Below are positions 35,152 to 44,123 of a DNA stretch of 64,000 nt, piece after piece. Location: the NCBI GenBank assembly GCA_963829835.1, contig CAWHKC010000004.1:434001-498000 (forward strand), written 5' to 3'. The position numbers and the translations under genes are program-made. The DNA is from Berkiella sp963829835. Lineage in GTDB: Bacteria > Pseudomonadota > Gammaproteobacteria > Berkiellales > Berkiellaceae. Under the pieces are notes generated by a model, which worked only from the letters and a program-made list of their open reading frames with translations, was not told the DNA's origin and did no database searches. Each line of letters begins with the position of its first letter. Within the stretch, counting starts at the first letter, position 1.

Positions 35152-35421
35152 CTAAGCCGCTGCTGTTGCAGATGCGTTTTTTACATCCCATTGTTTTACT
35201 AATGTAGCAACACGGGTCGATAATTGAGCACCACGACCAACCCAATGATCAATACGATCACGAGAAAGACGAAGCAGCTCTTCTTTACCAGCGGCAACTG
35301 GATTAAAGAAGCCGATGCGTTCAATAAAACGACCATCACGCTTACAACGTTGATCTGCAACCACGATATTGTAGAAGGGACGTTTTTTAGCACCCATGCG
35401 AGCTAAGCGAATCACCACCAT
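35152..35421 (-). CDS. rpsP: 30S ribosomal protein S16
   Basis: 89 residues. S16 signature MVVIRLARMGAKKRPFYNIV at the N-terminus, then RDGRFIERIGFFNPVA and the C-terminal DRIDHWVGRGAQLSTRVATL. It is a primary 30S binder. First gene of the operon with rimM, trmD and rplS. AAAGGAAAAGCATCGTT precedes the start. The promoter must lie within or just after the 106-nt gap to ffh. Confidence 0.96.
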   Translation of the reverse strand: MVVIRLARMGAKKRPFYNIVVADQRCKRDGRFIERIGFFNPVAAGKEELLRLSRDRIDHWVGRGAQLSTRVATLVKQWDVKNASATAAA

Positions 35422-35527
35422 AACGATGCTTTTCCTTTTGTTTCTTTTGATTTCCTGACATTATGTCAGAAGTTTTACTTAAATATTTCATGCTATGAGC
35501 ATTAAAGGGTACGCATTCTACGCTAAA

Positions 35528-36904
35528 TTAGTGCCCCATACCACCACCCGGCAAGAGGTTTTGCATCCCTTTTACCCCACGCATCATTCGGGCCAGGCCA
35601 CCCTTCTTACTGATTTTTTTCATCATTTTCTGCATTTGGTCGAATTGCTTGAGCACTTTATTCACTTCTTGAATAGAGGTACCAGAGCCATTAGCAATAC
35701 GACGCTTACGTGATCCTTGGATGAGCATGGGACGCCGACGTTCCTTTTTTGTCATAGAATTAATCACGGCTAGCATTTTATCTAAGGACTTATCGTTAGC
35801 TTTCGCTTTTGCTTCCGGGGGCAAAGAAGCCATGCCAGGCATCTTATCCATCATGCTGGCTAATCCGCCCATATTCTTCATTTGAACTAACTGACTTCTG
35901 AAATCTTCCAAATCAAAGTCTTTACCTTTACTCAATTTCTTGGCAAGACGATCGGCTTCTTGCTTATCAACTTTGCGCTCTAATTCTTCTACTAAGGATA
36001 AAATATCGCCCATACCTAAAATACGGGAAGCCGCTCTATCTGGGTAAAAGGGCTCTAACGCATCAACCTTTTCACCCATACCCACAAACTTAATGGGTTT
36101 GCCACCGGTTACTTGGCGGATAGAAAGAATAGCACCGCCGCGCGCATCACCATCGAGCTTTGTGACGATGACCCCAGTGATAGCGAGCGCTTCATTAAAA
36201 GCTTTTGCTGTTTTTGCCGCATCTTGCCCCATCATGCCATCGACCACAAAAAGTGTTTCAATGGGATTGATAGCCTGATGAATAGCTTGAATTTCTTGCA
36301 TCATCGCATCATCAATATGCAATCGACCTGCGGTATCGATAATAACAACATCAACAAACTGTTTTTTACCTGCCGAAACTGCTGCTTGTGCAATAGCGAC
36401 TGGTGCCTTCAAATCGCCATTTTCAAAGAAATGCACATCGACTTCTTTCGCTAAAGTTCGAAGTTGCTCAATAGCCGCTGGACGATAGACATCCGCACTA
36501 GCGACCAAAACTGATTTCTTTTGGCGAGAGTTAAGCCATTTAGCTAATTTTGCAACGCTGGTTGTTTTACCTGAACCTTGCAAACCTGCCATTAAAACAA
36601 CAGCAGGTGGTTGCGAGGCCAAATTCAACTCAGCGCATTGATCGCCCATCAAATGGATGAGCTTCTCATTCACAATTTTTACTAAGGCTTGTGCGGGGGT
36701 AAGGCTTTTTCCAACTTCAACGCCCTGTGCAGCTTCACGAATATCTTCAATAAAAGTGTTAATAACATCTAATGCTACGTCGGCTTCTAATAATGCCTCT
36801 TTCACTTCACGCAAAGTTTCTTTCATATTGTCGTCTGAGAGTGTGCCTCTCCCTACGACATTGCGAAAAGTTCTACTCAATCGGTCAGTCAAGCTTTCAA
36901 ACAT
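35528..36904 (-). CDS. ffh: Signal recognition particle protein Ffh
   Basis: 458 residues. N domain, then the SRP GTPase G domain with MAGLQGSGKTTSVAKLAKWL (P-loop), DVVIIDTAGRLHID, VTKLDGDARGGAILSIRQVT, and a methionine-rich M domain (MKNMGGLASMMDKMPGMASL, KQFDQMQKMMKKISKKGGLA). It binds 4.5S RNA and signal sequences to target membrane proteins. The gene precedes rpsP on the same strand and is divergent from the ccsA-like gene, a common gammaproteobacterial arrangement. Confidence 0.96.
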   Translation of the reverse strand: MFESLTDRLSRTFRNVVGRGTLSDDNMKETLREVKEALLEADVALDVINTFIEDIREAAQGVEVGKSLTPAQALVKIVNEKLIHLMGDQCAELNLASQPPAVVLMAGLQGSGKTTSVAKLAKWLNSRQKKSVLVASADVYRPAAIEQLRTLAKEVDVHFFENGDLKAPVAIAQAAVSAGKKQFVDVVIIDTAGRLHIDDAMMQEIQAIHQAINPIETLFVVDGMMGQDAAKTAKAFNEALAITGVIVTKLDGDARGGAILSIRQVTGGKPIKFVGMGEKVDALEPFYPDRAASRILGMGDILSLVEELERKVDKQEADRLAKKLSKGKDFDLEDFRSQLVQMKNMGGLASMMDKMPGMASLPPEAKAKANDKSLDKMLAVINSMTKKERRRPMLIQGSRKRRIANGSGTSIQEVNKVLKQFDQMQKMMKKISKKGGLARMMRGVKGMQNLLPGGGMGH

Positions 36905-37042
36905 TCAACACCTTCATTTTTCGTCTATCGGTTGCCATTTCCAGGGGAAATGCTTGCAAGGAACCAAGCATAACAAATTCAACCCTATTTCATCCAATCA
37001 CAAGCTATGCGATGATTCACAGGTCGCAACTAGCAAACACGT

Positions 37043-37828
37043 ATGAATCACCTAACTCTCGCAATAATTAGTTTATCAACATACTTAACAGTGGCTTTTA
37101 CCCAAGGTCTTCACCTTTTTGGCAAAGTTACTTTTTCTCGCTGGGCTTATTTTGCCGGGTCTCTACTGGCTATCACAAGTCATGGTTGGATTTTATATAA
37201 ATTAATTGATACACCACTAGGCCAAAATATGGACTGGCTCATTATGCTGTCCTTTACTTTATGGCTAATGAATCTTTTTACCCTTACTCTTTCTTTGCGA
37301 TGGCCTATTGGCAACCTTTGTGTACTTACTTATCCCCTTGCCGCCATTTCCTTAGTATGTGCCATGCTGATGGGGGGAAATGAAGCCATCGTAACTAAAA
37401 CACAACCGGAAATATTACCCCATATCTTTATTTCACTATTTGCCATGAGCTTACTAACAATGGGCAGTTTGCAAGCCATATTATTGGGTTTGCAAAATTT
37501 CTTGTTAAAGCATCATCACCCATCCGCCATGCTACGTATCTTGCCCCCACTACAAACCATGGAAGGACTTCTCTTTTTTATCATTTGGTGTGGACAGTTA
37601 TTCCTTTGCGCTTCACTTGGTAGTGGTTTCTTCTATAACGCACCCTTACTGACGCCACATTTACTTCCTAAAACCATCCTGGCGATAAGCGCTTGGTTTT
37701 CTCTCACCTTGTTATTAGTGGGTCGTTACTTTTTTGGATGGCGAGGACCCACAGCTATACGCTGGACGCTCAGCGGGACCGTACTAGCTATTTTATCCTA
37801 TTTTGGCACTAAAGCCTTGCTTATTTGA
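37043..37828 (+). CDS. CcsA/YpjD-type inner-membrane protein (cytochrome c assembly-like)
   Basis: 261 residues, about 8 transmembrane helices, matching the CcsA/ResC-like family. Characteristic parts are the first helix LTLAIISLSTYLTVAFTQGL, the loop with HIFISLFAMSLLTMGSLQAI, and the helical end GWRGPTAIRWTLSGTVLAIL. Homologues next to ffh are called YpjD or HemX-like and are thought to help heme handling. The role of YpjD is not well established. It is followed by the CorB-like gene at 16 nt and is divergent from ffh. Confidence 0.82.
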   Translation: MNHLTLAIISLSTYLTVAFTQGLHLFGKVTFSRWAYFAGSLLAITSHGWILYKLIDTPLGQNMDWLIMLSFTLWLMNLFTLTLSLRWPIGNLCVLTYPLAAISLVCAMLMGGNEAIVTKTQPEILPHIFISLFAMSLLTMGSLQAILLGLQNFLLKHHHPSAMLRILPPLQTMEGLLFFIIWCGQLFLCASLGSGFFYNAPLLTPHLLPKTILAISAWFSLTLLLVGRYFFGWRGPTAIRWTLSGTVLAILSYFGTKALLI

Positions 37829-37844
37829 GATAAGGAACCTGCGG

Positions 37845-39128
37845 GTGGATAACTCCCATATTCTCATTTTATCGATAACACTTTTCATCTTAACTCTCTT
37901 TCTTGCCTTTTTTTCGCTCTCAGAAACAGGGATCTTGTCTGTTAATCGTTATCGATTAAAGCATCTTGCAAAAACAAATAAAAGTGCAAGACGTGTCCAA
38001 AACTTACTTGACCGCCCTGATCGTTTATTAGGCGTTATTCTCCTTGGAAATATTTTTGTAACCATTGCAGCTTCATCTATCGCAACGTTGATTGGTGTGG
38101 ATTTGATGGGGGAAAAGTTTGGCGTCATCGTTGCAGATATTATCGTAACACTTGTTTTATTAATCTTCGCTGAAGTGTTCCCCAAAACCTTAGCCGCGCT
38201 TTATCCAGAACGAGCTGCTTTTGCCACTTCATTTTTATTACAAATCATTCTTAAAATATTCTATCCCTTAGTATGGCTTGTGAATGCGGCCTCCAATAGC
38301 TTGATTAGATTATGCGGGATATCACTATCACAAGAAAAAAATCAGGGACTCACTCCCGATGAATTACGCACTGTTGTGCACGAAACCTCAGGACGGATCC
38401 CTTCTAAACATCGTAAAATGCTCTTGAGTATATTAGATCTGGAAAAAGTCAGTGTCGATGATATTATGGTGCCACGACATGATGTTGTTGGCCTTGATCT
38501 TGAAAACGAATGGGACGCCATTGTGGCGCAATTGGGCAATACCCAACACACATTTTTACCAGTTTATAAACAAGATCTGAATAATACCATTGGCATTATT
38601 CATGCTAAACGCGCTCTCCATTTATTAACCAATGAACCTTTCAACGAAGAAAAACTGCTTGAAGCATTAGACGAAGCTTTTTTTATTCCTCAAAGCACTT
38701 CTTTGACCAATCAATTAATTAATTTTCAACGCAATAAACAACGTTTTGCGATGGTCGTGGATGAGTATGGCGATATTATTGGTGTTATCACGCTTGAGGA
38801 TATTCTTGAAGAAATTGTTGGAGAATATACGACCAATATGTCTTCTGCTTTTACCTCCATTTTGGCCCAAGAAGATGGCTCTTATTTAGTCGAAGCCAGT
38901 ACGCCTGTTCGAGAATTTAATCGTACCGCTGCTTGGAAACTTCCGGTGGAAGGCGCTAAAACAGTCAATGGACTTGTTATTGAACAACTCCAAACCATTC
39001 CTGAGGTGGGGACTTGTTGTTTAATTGGTGGGAATATACCGATTGAAGTTGTGCAAGTGCAAGATAATCGTATTAAAACAATTAAAATATTGCCGCCTAT
39101 CAAGCGTAAAAAGAGTAAAACGGAATAA
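37845..39128 (+). CDS. CNNM/CorB-family membrane transporter (DUF21, CBS, CorC_HlyC)
   Basis: 427 residues from GTG 37845 (AAGGA 10 nt upstream); the frame extends back to 37803 but overlaps the preceding gene and does not fit the family's start. Residues about 1-180 are the DUF21 membrane domain with FLAFFSLSETGILSVNRYRL. About 190-320 hold a CBS pair (VSVDDIMVPRHDVVGLDLEN, RFAMVVDEYGDIIGVITLED). The last about 80 residues are a CorC_HlyC domain. The family is linked to Mg2+/Co2+ transport. Same neighbours as yfjD/corB in E. coli. Confidence 0.88.
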   Translation: MDNSHILILSITLFILTLFLAFFSLSETGILSVNRYRLKHLAKTNKSARRVQNLLDRPDRLLGVILLGNIFVTIAASSIATLIGVDLMGEKFGVIVADIIVTLVLLIFAEVFPKTLAALYPERAAFATSFLLQIILKIFYPLVWLVNAASNSLIRLCGISLSQEKNQGLTPDELRTVVHETSGRIPSKHRKMLLSILDLEKVSVDDIMVPRHDVVGLDLENEWDAIVAQLGNTQHTFLPVYKQDLNNTIGIIHAKRALHLLTNEPFNEEKLLEALDEAFFIPQSTSLTNQLINFQRNKQRFAMVVDEYGDIIGVITLEDILEEIVGEYTTNMSSAFTSILAQEDGSYLVEASTPVREFNRTAAWKLPVEGAKTVNGLVIEQLQTIPEVGTCCLIGGNIPIEVVQVQDNRIKTIKILPPIKRKKSKTE

Positions 39129-39273
39129 TCTAGCCTCTACGTGCCGCGACTAGTTCCTGAGAGATGGACAGAAAATTTAGATATAGGGAATTGATAAATA
39201 AGGAATTTTTGTTGAATGTGCATGGTGACTGTGATCAAATAGTGTTTCGACGCATTATAAGAAGAACAGCACC

Positions 39274-39597
39274 ATGCAACTGATGAAATTATTACATAAA
39301 TCCTTCGAAAAACAACTCCCTTCAATCCATCAAGTTAGATTAAAAAATCTTATGGATGCCTCCGAAACCCTTATCAGAGTAAACAAATTAAGTTTAACGG
39401 CGTTAGGTCGTAATTTATCTAACCAAAGTAAAACTCGTAGTCATATAAAAAAAATCGACCGTTTGCTGAACAATCCACATTTACAAGAAGAATCGTACTC
39501 TACCGATACAGGATGTTATAGTTGTGCAGATACACTTAGGTCAGATGGTGAATGTGCTTATTCTTGTCGGAGGTTTACAAATGAGCTACTTTACTAG
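39274..39597 (+). pseudogene. IS4-type transposase, N-terminal fragment
   Basis: Encodes about 75 residues like the start of IS4-family transposases (FEKQLPSIHQVRLKNLMDAS, LIRVNKLSLTALGRNLSNQS, HIKKIDRLLNNPHLQEE), then leaves the family after about base 39490 and ends at 39597. The matching downstream part, from the first catalytic Asp onward, is found in the same orientation at 42195-42600. The 2.7 kb between holds an LRR gene and other debris. No intact end sequences recognised. Confidence 0.75.
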
Positions 39598-39750
39598 AGC
39601 GCTTAAATTATTACCGAACTACATATCGGCTAATTCAGTCCAATAATCTGTCATTATAGATATTATAATTTTTTACCACATACCCCACATAACATCTCAT
39701 GATAGTTTAAGTCAATTCATTAAACTTTGATAAAGACGCGTGAGAATTTC

Positions 39751-41598
39751 ATGGAAATCCCAAAATATTTAATACTAGAAGTTGTTGCAGGCAAATATGA
39801 TAAATTTAGAGCCTATTTAAAAGAACATAATATAACTGAACTGCTGGGTGATTGGTTGTACATCAAGAAACTAAGTGAACCAACATCTTATTTTTTAACC
39901 CATCTTGGTACAGCATTACAAGGCACCGAGGTAACTAGTGTTAAATTAGTTAATAAATATATAAACGACAAAGGTGCATTAGCTTTTGCCAAAACTTTAT
40001 TTGGTACGAAAGTAAATATGCTTGATATGTCCAGAAATTGCATAACACTCCAGGGTTCAAAAGAATTAGCCAAAGCCTTAAAGGGCACGAAAGTAACCAG
40101 CATTAAGCTTAGATCAAATAATATCCACGATTCAGTTGCAACTGAGTTTATAACAGACCTAAAAGATACTAACATACTATCTATAGACTTAAGTAATAAC
40201 AATATTTATGGTTCAAAAGAGCTTATGGAAGCTGTAATTGGCACTAATGTGAATTCGTTGATTCTTTCTAATAATAAGATAAATTCCGAACGTGGAATGA
40301 ATCTTGCACAGGGGTTACGGCGTACTAAGATAAAAACCTTAGATCTTTCACGTAATCGAATTGGTTCTAAAGCTGTTATTGCAATTGTTAACTCATCAAA
40401 AGGCACCATTTTAGAAAATCTCGATTTCTCCGATTGTGAAATTGCTCAAGGTGGTGCACAAAAAGTTGCAGTATCTTTACAAAACTCACCTGTAAAATCA
40501 ATAAATCTATCCAATAACAAAATAGGTGATGAAGGCGCAACTAAATTTGCAAAAGAGTTAAAGCACACGAATGTAGAAAAGATTAACCTATCTTGTTGCG
40601 GTATTAGTGGCAAAGGCGCTAAAAAGATAATTGAACAATTAAACAATACCAGCGTTAATACCATTATTCTTTCAGAAAACAACATCGACGATCCAAGTAT
40701 TAAAGAAATTGTAATCGCTTTGCGTAACACTACACTTAAGAAGCTTGATTTTTCAAATAATAAAATCGGCGACCAAGCCGCGAAAGAAATTGCAATTGCT
40801 TTACGTGATACAAATGTGGATTCGATTAGCCTTGCTAATAACTTCATGAGTGTTGAAGGTACAATAGATTTTATTAATGCCCTAAACAATACTGGCGTAC
40901 GTACGCTTAACCTGGGCAGCAACTATAATCTTGAAGATTCAAAAAGAATTTTGACAGCATTAAAAGGGACCAAGGTATCATCGATAAAACTATTGTGCCA
41001 TAAGACAAATCAAAAGTTCATAGCTGATACTTTATACATATTATATGATAATAATCGTAATATTATGTATTATTCAGAATTAAGTAATTATATTGTTGAT
41101 GAACTTGCTTCTTGTATTCATGGTACCTCATTGCTTAAAGCTAATTTTGGTCCTAGAACCGTAACCTTAACAGAAGCTCTTGAATATCAAAATAATTTGA
41201 TGTTGTCTGCTTATTTATGGGCAGGCTTAAGAAGAATAGTTATTTTTGATAAAAGTAATTTAAGTTTACCTAAAGAAGCACTTGACACCCCTGATGGGCA
41301 ATTAAAATACGCTGTCGGAATTTTAGAACGTCTACCAAAAGATCTGTTTTTAGAAATACTCTGTAAACTTCCCTTTTTAACATCCCGTGCGGTAGCTGAA
41401 ACTGTTAGAAGTAGTATTACTCAAAAGTTGCGTCCCGAAGCCAATGGATTTGAATTTGAGGTTCGCAAGCAACCCATGGAATTAGAACGGTCAGTCACAC
41501 CTAATTACAAAAGAAAGCAAACTGTTTGTGAACAGCATAAAGAGAAAAAAGATAATAATCAAACTACAGATGCATCAATTAAACGACTTAAAAAGTAA
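39751..41598 (+). CDS. Leucine-rich-repeat protein, RNase-inhibitor-like (putative effector)
   Basis: 615 residues from ATG 39751; TTG 39727 is in frame but weaker. Residues about 50-430 hold a dozen or so repeats of about 28-30 residues of the RNase-inhibitor/NLR type, e.g. IKSIDLSNNxI-like VNSLILSNNKINSERGMNLA and VKSINLSNNKIGDEGATKFA. After residue about 500 there is a segment LERLPKDLFLEILCKLPF that resembles the start of an F-box. The C-terminal about 40 residues are charged and end in IKRLKK, with an upstream KRKQ. Such LRRs bind proteins; a bacterial copy among mobile-element fragments suggests an acquired host-directed effector. Target unknown. Confidence 0.75.
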   Translation: MEIPKYLILEVVAGKYDKFRAYLKEHNITELLGDWLYIKKLSEPTSYFLTHLGTALQGTEVTSVKLVNKYINDKGALAFAKTLFGTKVNMLDMSRNCITLQGSKELAKALKGTKVTSIKLRSNNIHDSVATEFITDLKDTNILSIDLSNNNIYGSKELMEAVIGTNVNSLILSNNKINSERGMNLAQGLRRTKIKTLDLSRNRIGSKAVIAIVNSSKGTILENLDFSDCEIAQGGAQKVAVSLQNSPVKSINLSNNKIGDEGATKFAKELKHTNVEKINLSCCGISGKGAKKIIEQLNNTSVNTIILSENNIDDPSIKEIVIALRNTTLKKLDFSNNKIGDQAAKEIAIALRDTNVDSISLANNFMSVEGTIDFINALNNTGVRTLNLGSNYNLEDSKRILTALKGTKVSSIKLLCHKTNQKFIADTLYILYDNNRNIMYYSELSNYIVDELASCIHGTSLLKANFGPRTVTLTEALEYQNNLMLSAYLWAGLRRIVIFDKSNLSLPKEALDTPDGQLKYAVGILERLPKDLFLEILCKLPFLTSRAVAETVRSSITQKLRPEANGFEFEVRKQPMELERSVTPNYKRKQTVCEQHKEKKDNNQTTDASIKRLKK

Positions 41599-41723
41599 AG
41601 CCATTCCAAAAAGTAATCAAAAAATTAGGTTTTACCTTTGAATGTACTATTTTCAAATTTGGATATCAACAATTTATCTATCGTTTAATTAGGGATGAAT
41701 TTTACCGGCAACACTATAAATAA
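41598..41723 (+). pseudogene. 3' remnant of a GNAT acetyltransferase gene
   Basis: Right after the LRR stop, one frame reads FQKVIKKLGFTFECTIFKFG then YQQFIYRLIRDEFYRQHYK and stops at 41721-41723. This matches the C-terminal strand-helix of ribosomal-protein-type GNAT acetyltransferases (KLGF...Y.L.RDE). No upstream part of such a gene is present, so it appears cut by whatever placed the LRR gene here. Short match, moderate certainty. Confidence 0.5.
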
Positions 41724-41771
41724 GGGATCCACCCAATGCGGTCCGAACTTAAAGATGTACGGGGACATCCA

Positions 41772-41906
41772 TTAATCATTTTCGTTAGGACACCTTCCTA
41801 TGGCCTCTTGAGCTAAGACAGCCAGCCCATCAAATGATTTGAACATCGGAACTGGTTGGGTTGAAATGAATATATTTAAATTATCAAAATCAATGAGCCC
41901 TAGCAT
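41772..41906 (-). pseudogene. IS66-type TnpB, truncated
   Basis: ATG at 41906 encodes MLGLIDFDNLNIFISTQPVP then MFKSFDGLAVLAQEAIG and stops at 41772 after 44 residues. IFISTQPVPMFKSFDGLA matches the start of IS66 accessory protein TnpB, normally about 115 residues. The start overlaps the stop of the TnpA fragment, as in intact IS66 elements. Confidence 0.7.
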
Positions 41907-42178
41907 TTTTTCAACTCCAATACAGAAATCAGTTTGTGCAAGGAAGCCTCACTGATACTGGAATCAAAAAATAAGCGTCTACCATTCTTAAAAATCACCT
42001 CACAAATGGTGTCTCTGCCATTGAAAGCAAGCCCTGTGGGTGAGGAAACATCTTGGCGCACTTTAAGGGGCTGAAACATCCAATTGGTTTCTTTAAAGGC
42101 ACGCTTGCCTTCGGTATCTTGTGAAGAATCTCCCTCTTTATATAATGTAATGACTTCGAGTTTAATATATATAGGTTC
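41900..42178 (-). pseudogene. IS66-type TnpA, C-terminal fragment
   Basis: An open minus-strand frame ends TGLAFNGRDTICEVIFKNGR then RLFFDSSISEASLHKLISVL and stops at 41900. This resembles the C-terminus of IS66 TnpA (a strand pair followed by ...LxxLIxxLE). Its upstream helix-turn-helix part is missing: the frame meets the IS4-type fragment at about 42180. The TnpA/TnpB overlap is preserved. Confidence 0.6.
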
Positions 42179-42194
42179 TTGTCCATGGCTCCAT

Positions 42195-42600
42195 ATCGAT
42201 TGGAGCTGTATATGCTCTCTGACGAACCTTTATCTGCTCAGAGCAAGCATTTCCATGTCGGGGCGTTCGATTACTATCTATGAAGAGTCCCATCCTAAAA
42301 AGAATGAAAATCATCATCCGACTCATAAGGAATTTTTGAATAATTTAAAAGCTATTTTACCGGCCTCAGTAAAGCCAGTAATTGTTACTGATGCAGGATT
42401 CCGAGGGCCTTGGTTTACTGCTGTGTTAGCAATGGGCTGGCATTTTGTTGGCCGGTTACGCAATAAAAATTTAGTATGCTTGGACGATACATGGCAGTTA
42501 AGTAAGTCTCTGTATCAAGGTGCCAATGGGAAGCCCAAATATCTAGGAAATGGCGTTTTAACTAAGAAACTTAAAGTACCTACACATTTTGTATTGCAGG
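42195..42600 (+). pseudogene. IS4-type transposase, central fragment
   Basis: Translation reads IDWSCICSLTNLYLLRASIS, then RSITIYEE, KPVIVTDAGFRGPWFTAVLA, GWHFVGRLRNKNLVCLDDTW and KLKVPTHFVL. This contains the first two acidic residues of the DDE triad (IDWS and VTDAGF) of an IS4-family transposase. The third acidic residue and the C-terminus are lost at about 42600, next to the arylamine acetyltransferase gene. It probably belongs with the N-terminal piece at 39274. Confidence 0.75.
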
Positions 42601-42624
42601 CAAGCCACGGTACGTTGACGGGGG

Positions 42625-43623
42625 CTATTTCTTTTTTATTGAGGCCACAGAAACATCATATCCTTCAACAGCTTCATTCAGCTCTTGAGCCAAGCTTAAG
42701 TAATTTGTTTTTAATCTGGTTGGATAGCGATGTAAAACGGGGGGACGATTAATACCCGCTAGATGCGCCCGCATGTCCAATTCACGATGACGAATATATG
42801 TACCTTTTGACTCGATGCCAAAATAAGTTTCCAAAATCTCGTGCAAGCGTTCTTGAGAAGTGATGATCTCTTCTTTTTGAATTTTTCCTTTGTGTAAAAT
42901 CAAAAATTTATTCTTAAAAACTCTATAGCGGCCATTTTCTTTGTCGTTCATCTTAAATGGCTTGGTGCAAAGAAAGGTATCTTTAAAATAGGATGCTGGG
43001 TTTTTAGGATTTGCATTGATGCTGTCGACACTCTCATATTCTTTTTTCAGTGCAGGGGTTTTATCAAACCCATAAATGCTTACCCATTTATCATTATGCA
43101 TAACTTGCAATTCAAACGGATAGTCTTTTGATTTTATCAGCCTAAACTTTTCAGAATATTGTTGGAACTCACCCATCTGGAGCTCAATAGGCGCCAATAA
43201 CCCTAATCCACCAAATGCCGCATCTACTAAATATTCTTTGTCGTTTACTCGCACAATAGCAGCGCTGTGTTTTGGTCTTTGTTCTTTTGGCGTATCTTGT
43301 TCATGCCAAAGCGTCTGCGGCAAAATGCGTGTCACCTCAAAGCCAAAACTTTTCAGCATTTGTTGCAGAAAATAATTTAATTCAACACAACGGCCGCCGC
43401 GATTTTGTTCTACTATTTTTTTAAATAAGACATTAACTTCTAAGCTTGATCTTTGATTAGGTTGTACATCAAAGTCACTATCATGAACATAAAGTGTTTC
43501 ATAAGGACAAGAAAAAGCATACCCATCAACGATTTGTTCTAAACACGCTAATGTTGGCTTTATGTCACCACGAAGTCCGATATGCTCTAAAAAAGCTTGT
43601 TGCTGTGCACGCGTTATTTTCAT
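42625..43623 (-). CDS. nat: Arylamine N-acetyltransferase
   Basis: 332 residues, longer than the usual about 280. The catalytic triad is visible: Cys79 in QNRGGRCVELNYFL, His in KHSAAIVRVNDKEYL and Asp in LVDAAFGGLGLL. It acetylates arylamines or hydrazines from acetyl-CoA through the cysteine; physiological substrates in bacteria are often unknown. The extra C-terminal 40 or so residues lie next to the broken IS4 piece and could be an added tail. Single gene, not in an operon with the HEPN gene 86 nt upstream. Confidence 0.88.
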   Translation of the reverse strand: MKITRAQQQAFLEHIGLRGDIKPTLACLEQIVDGYAFSCPYETLYVHDSDFDVQPNQRSSLEVNVLFKKIVEQNRGGRCVELNYFLQQMLKSFGFEVTRILPQTLWHEQDTPKEQRPKHSAAIVRVNDKEYLVDAAFGGLGLLAPIELQMGEFQQYSEKFRLIKSKDYPFELQVMHNDKWVSIYGFDKTPALKKEYESVDSINANPKNPASYFKDTFLCTKPFKMNDKENGRYRVFKNKFLILHKGKIQKEEIITSQERLHEILETYFGIESKGTYIRHRELDMRAHLAGINRPPVLHRYPTRLKTNYLSLAQELNEAVEGYDVSVASIKKK

Positions 43624-43709
43624 TTATAAAGACCGATAAAAATTTGAGAGAGGATGATAGTACAAAGTAAAAGAGATTTACAAAACTAAATTTTACGTAG
43701 GAAGCTAAC

Positions 43710-44123
43710 CTATTTCAAATTTATGACTGCAGATGATAAATCCTTGGCGGCAGCTATAAGATCAACAAGAAGTCGTTCATCTATTTCTAAAAATCCTTCA
43801 TATTCTGCCAGATTGCGCTTTTCATGGCACTTAGCTAATACACGCCAAACTCCAGAGCCCACTCCAAGAGTGTGGGGCAAAACCTGAAAAACCAAATAAC
43901 GATTTGGAGATCTATAACCATGCCAACGTAATGCAGCTAGTGCTAATGAGTGAGCTGCATTATAAGCAAGATCAAAACGACTTTCTAATGACAGATCGGT
44001 TTTAATTGCATCCTTTAAACGTGCTTGCCCTGAACGAACTAAACCATCAAATTCTAATCGATTCATTTGCTCGATCTTTAACTGGCCTGCTTTCACCAAA
44101 TTATTCAAATTTTCTAAGCTCAT
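43710..44123 (-). CDS. HEPN-domain protein (toxin of HEPN/MNT pair)
   Basis: 137 residues, all-helical. The organisation resembles HEPN proteins that pair with minimal nucleotidyltransferases: FDLAYNAAHSLALAALRWHG and a polar stretch CHEKRNLAEYEGFLEIDERL. A typical R-x4-6-H RNase motif is not clearly present, so catalytic activity is uncertain. The start overlaps the MNT gene by 23 nt, a tight coupling typical of toxin-antitoxin pairs. Probable role: toxin inactivated by the MNT partner, for example by nucleotidylation. Confidence 0.7.
   Translation of the reverse strand: MSLENLNNLVKAGQLKIEQMNRLEFDGLVRSGQARLKDAIKTDLSLESRFDLAYNAAHSLALAALRWHGYRSPNRYLVFQVLPHTLGVGSGVWRVLAKCHEKRNLAEYEGFLEIDERLLVDLIAAAKDLSSAVINLK

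Noticed and set aside
42084..42194. First 37 codons of the plus-strand ORF before the IS4-type fragment
   Set aside because: This part is antisense to the IS66 TnpA fragment and does not resemble a transposase; only 42195-42600 does.
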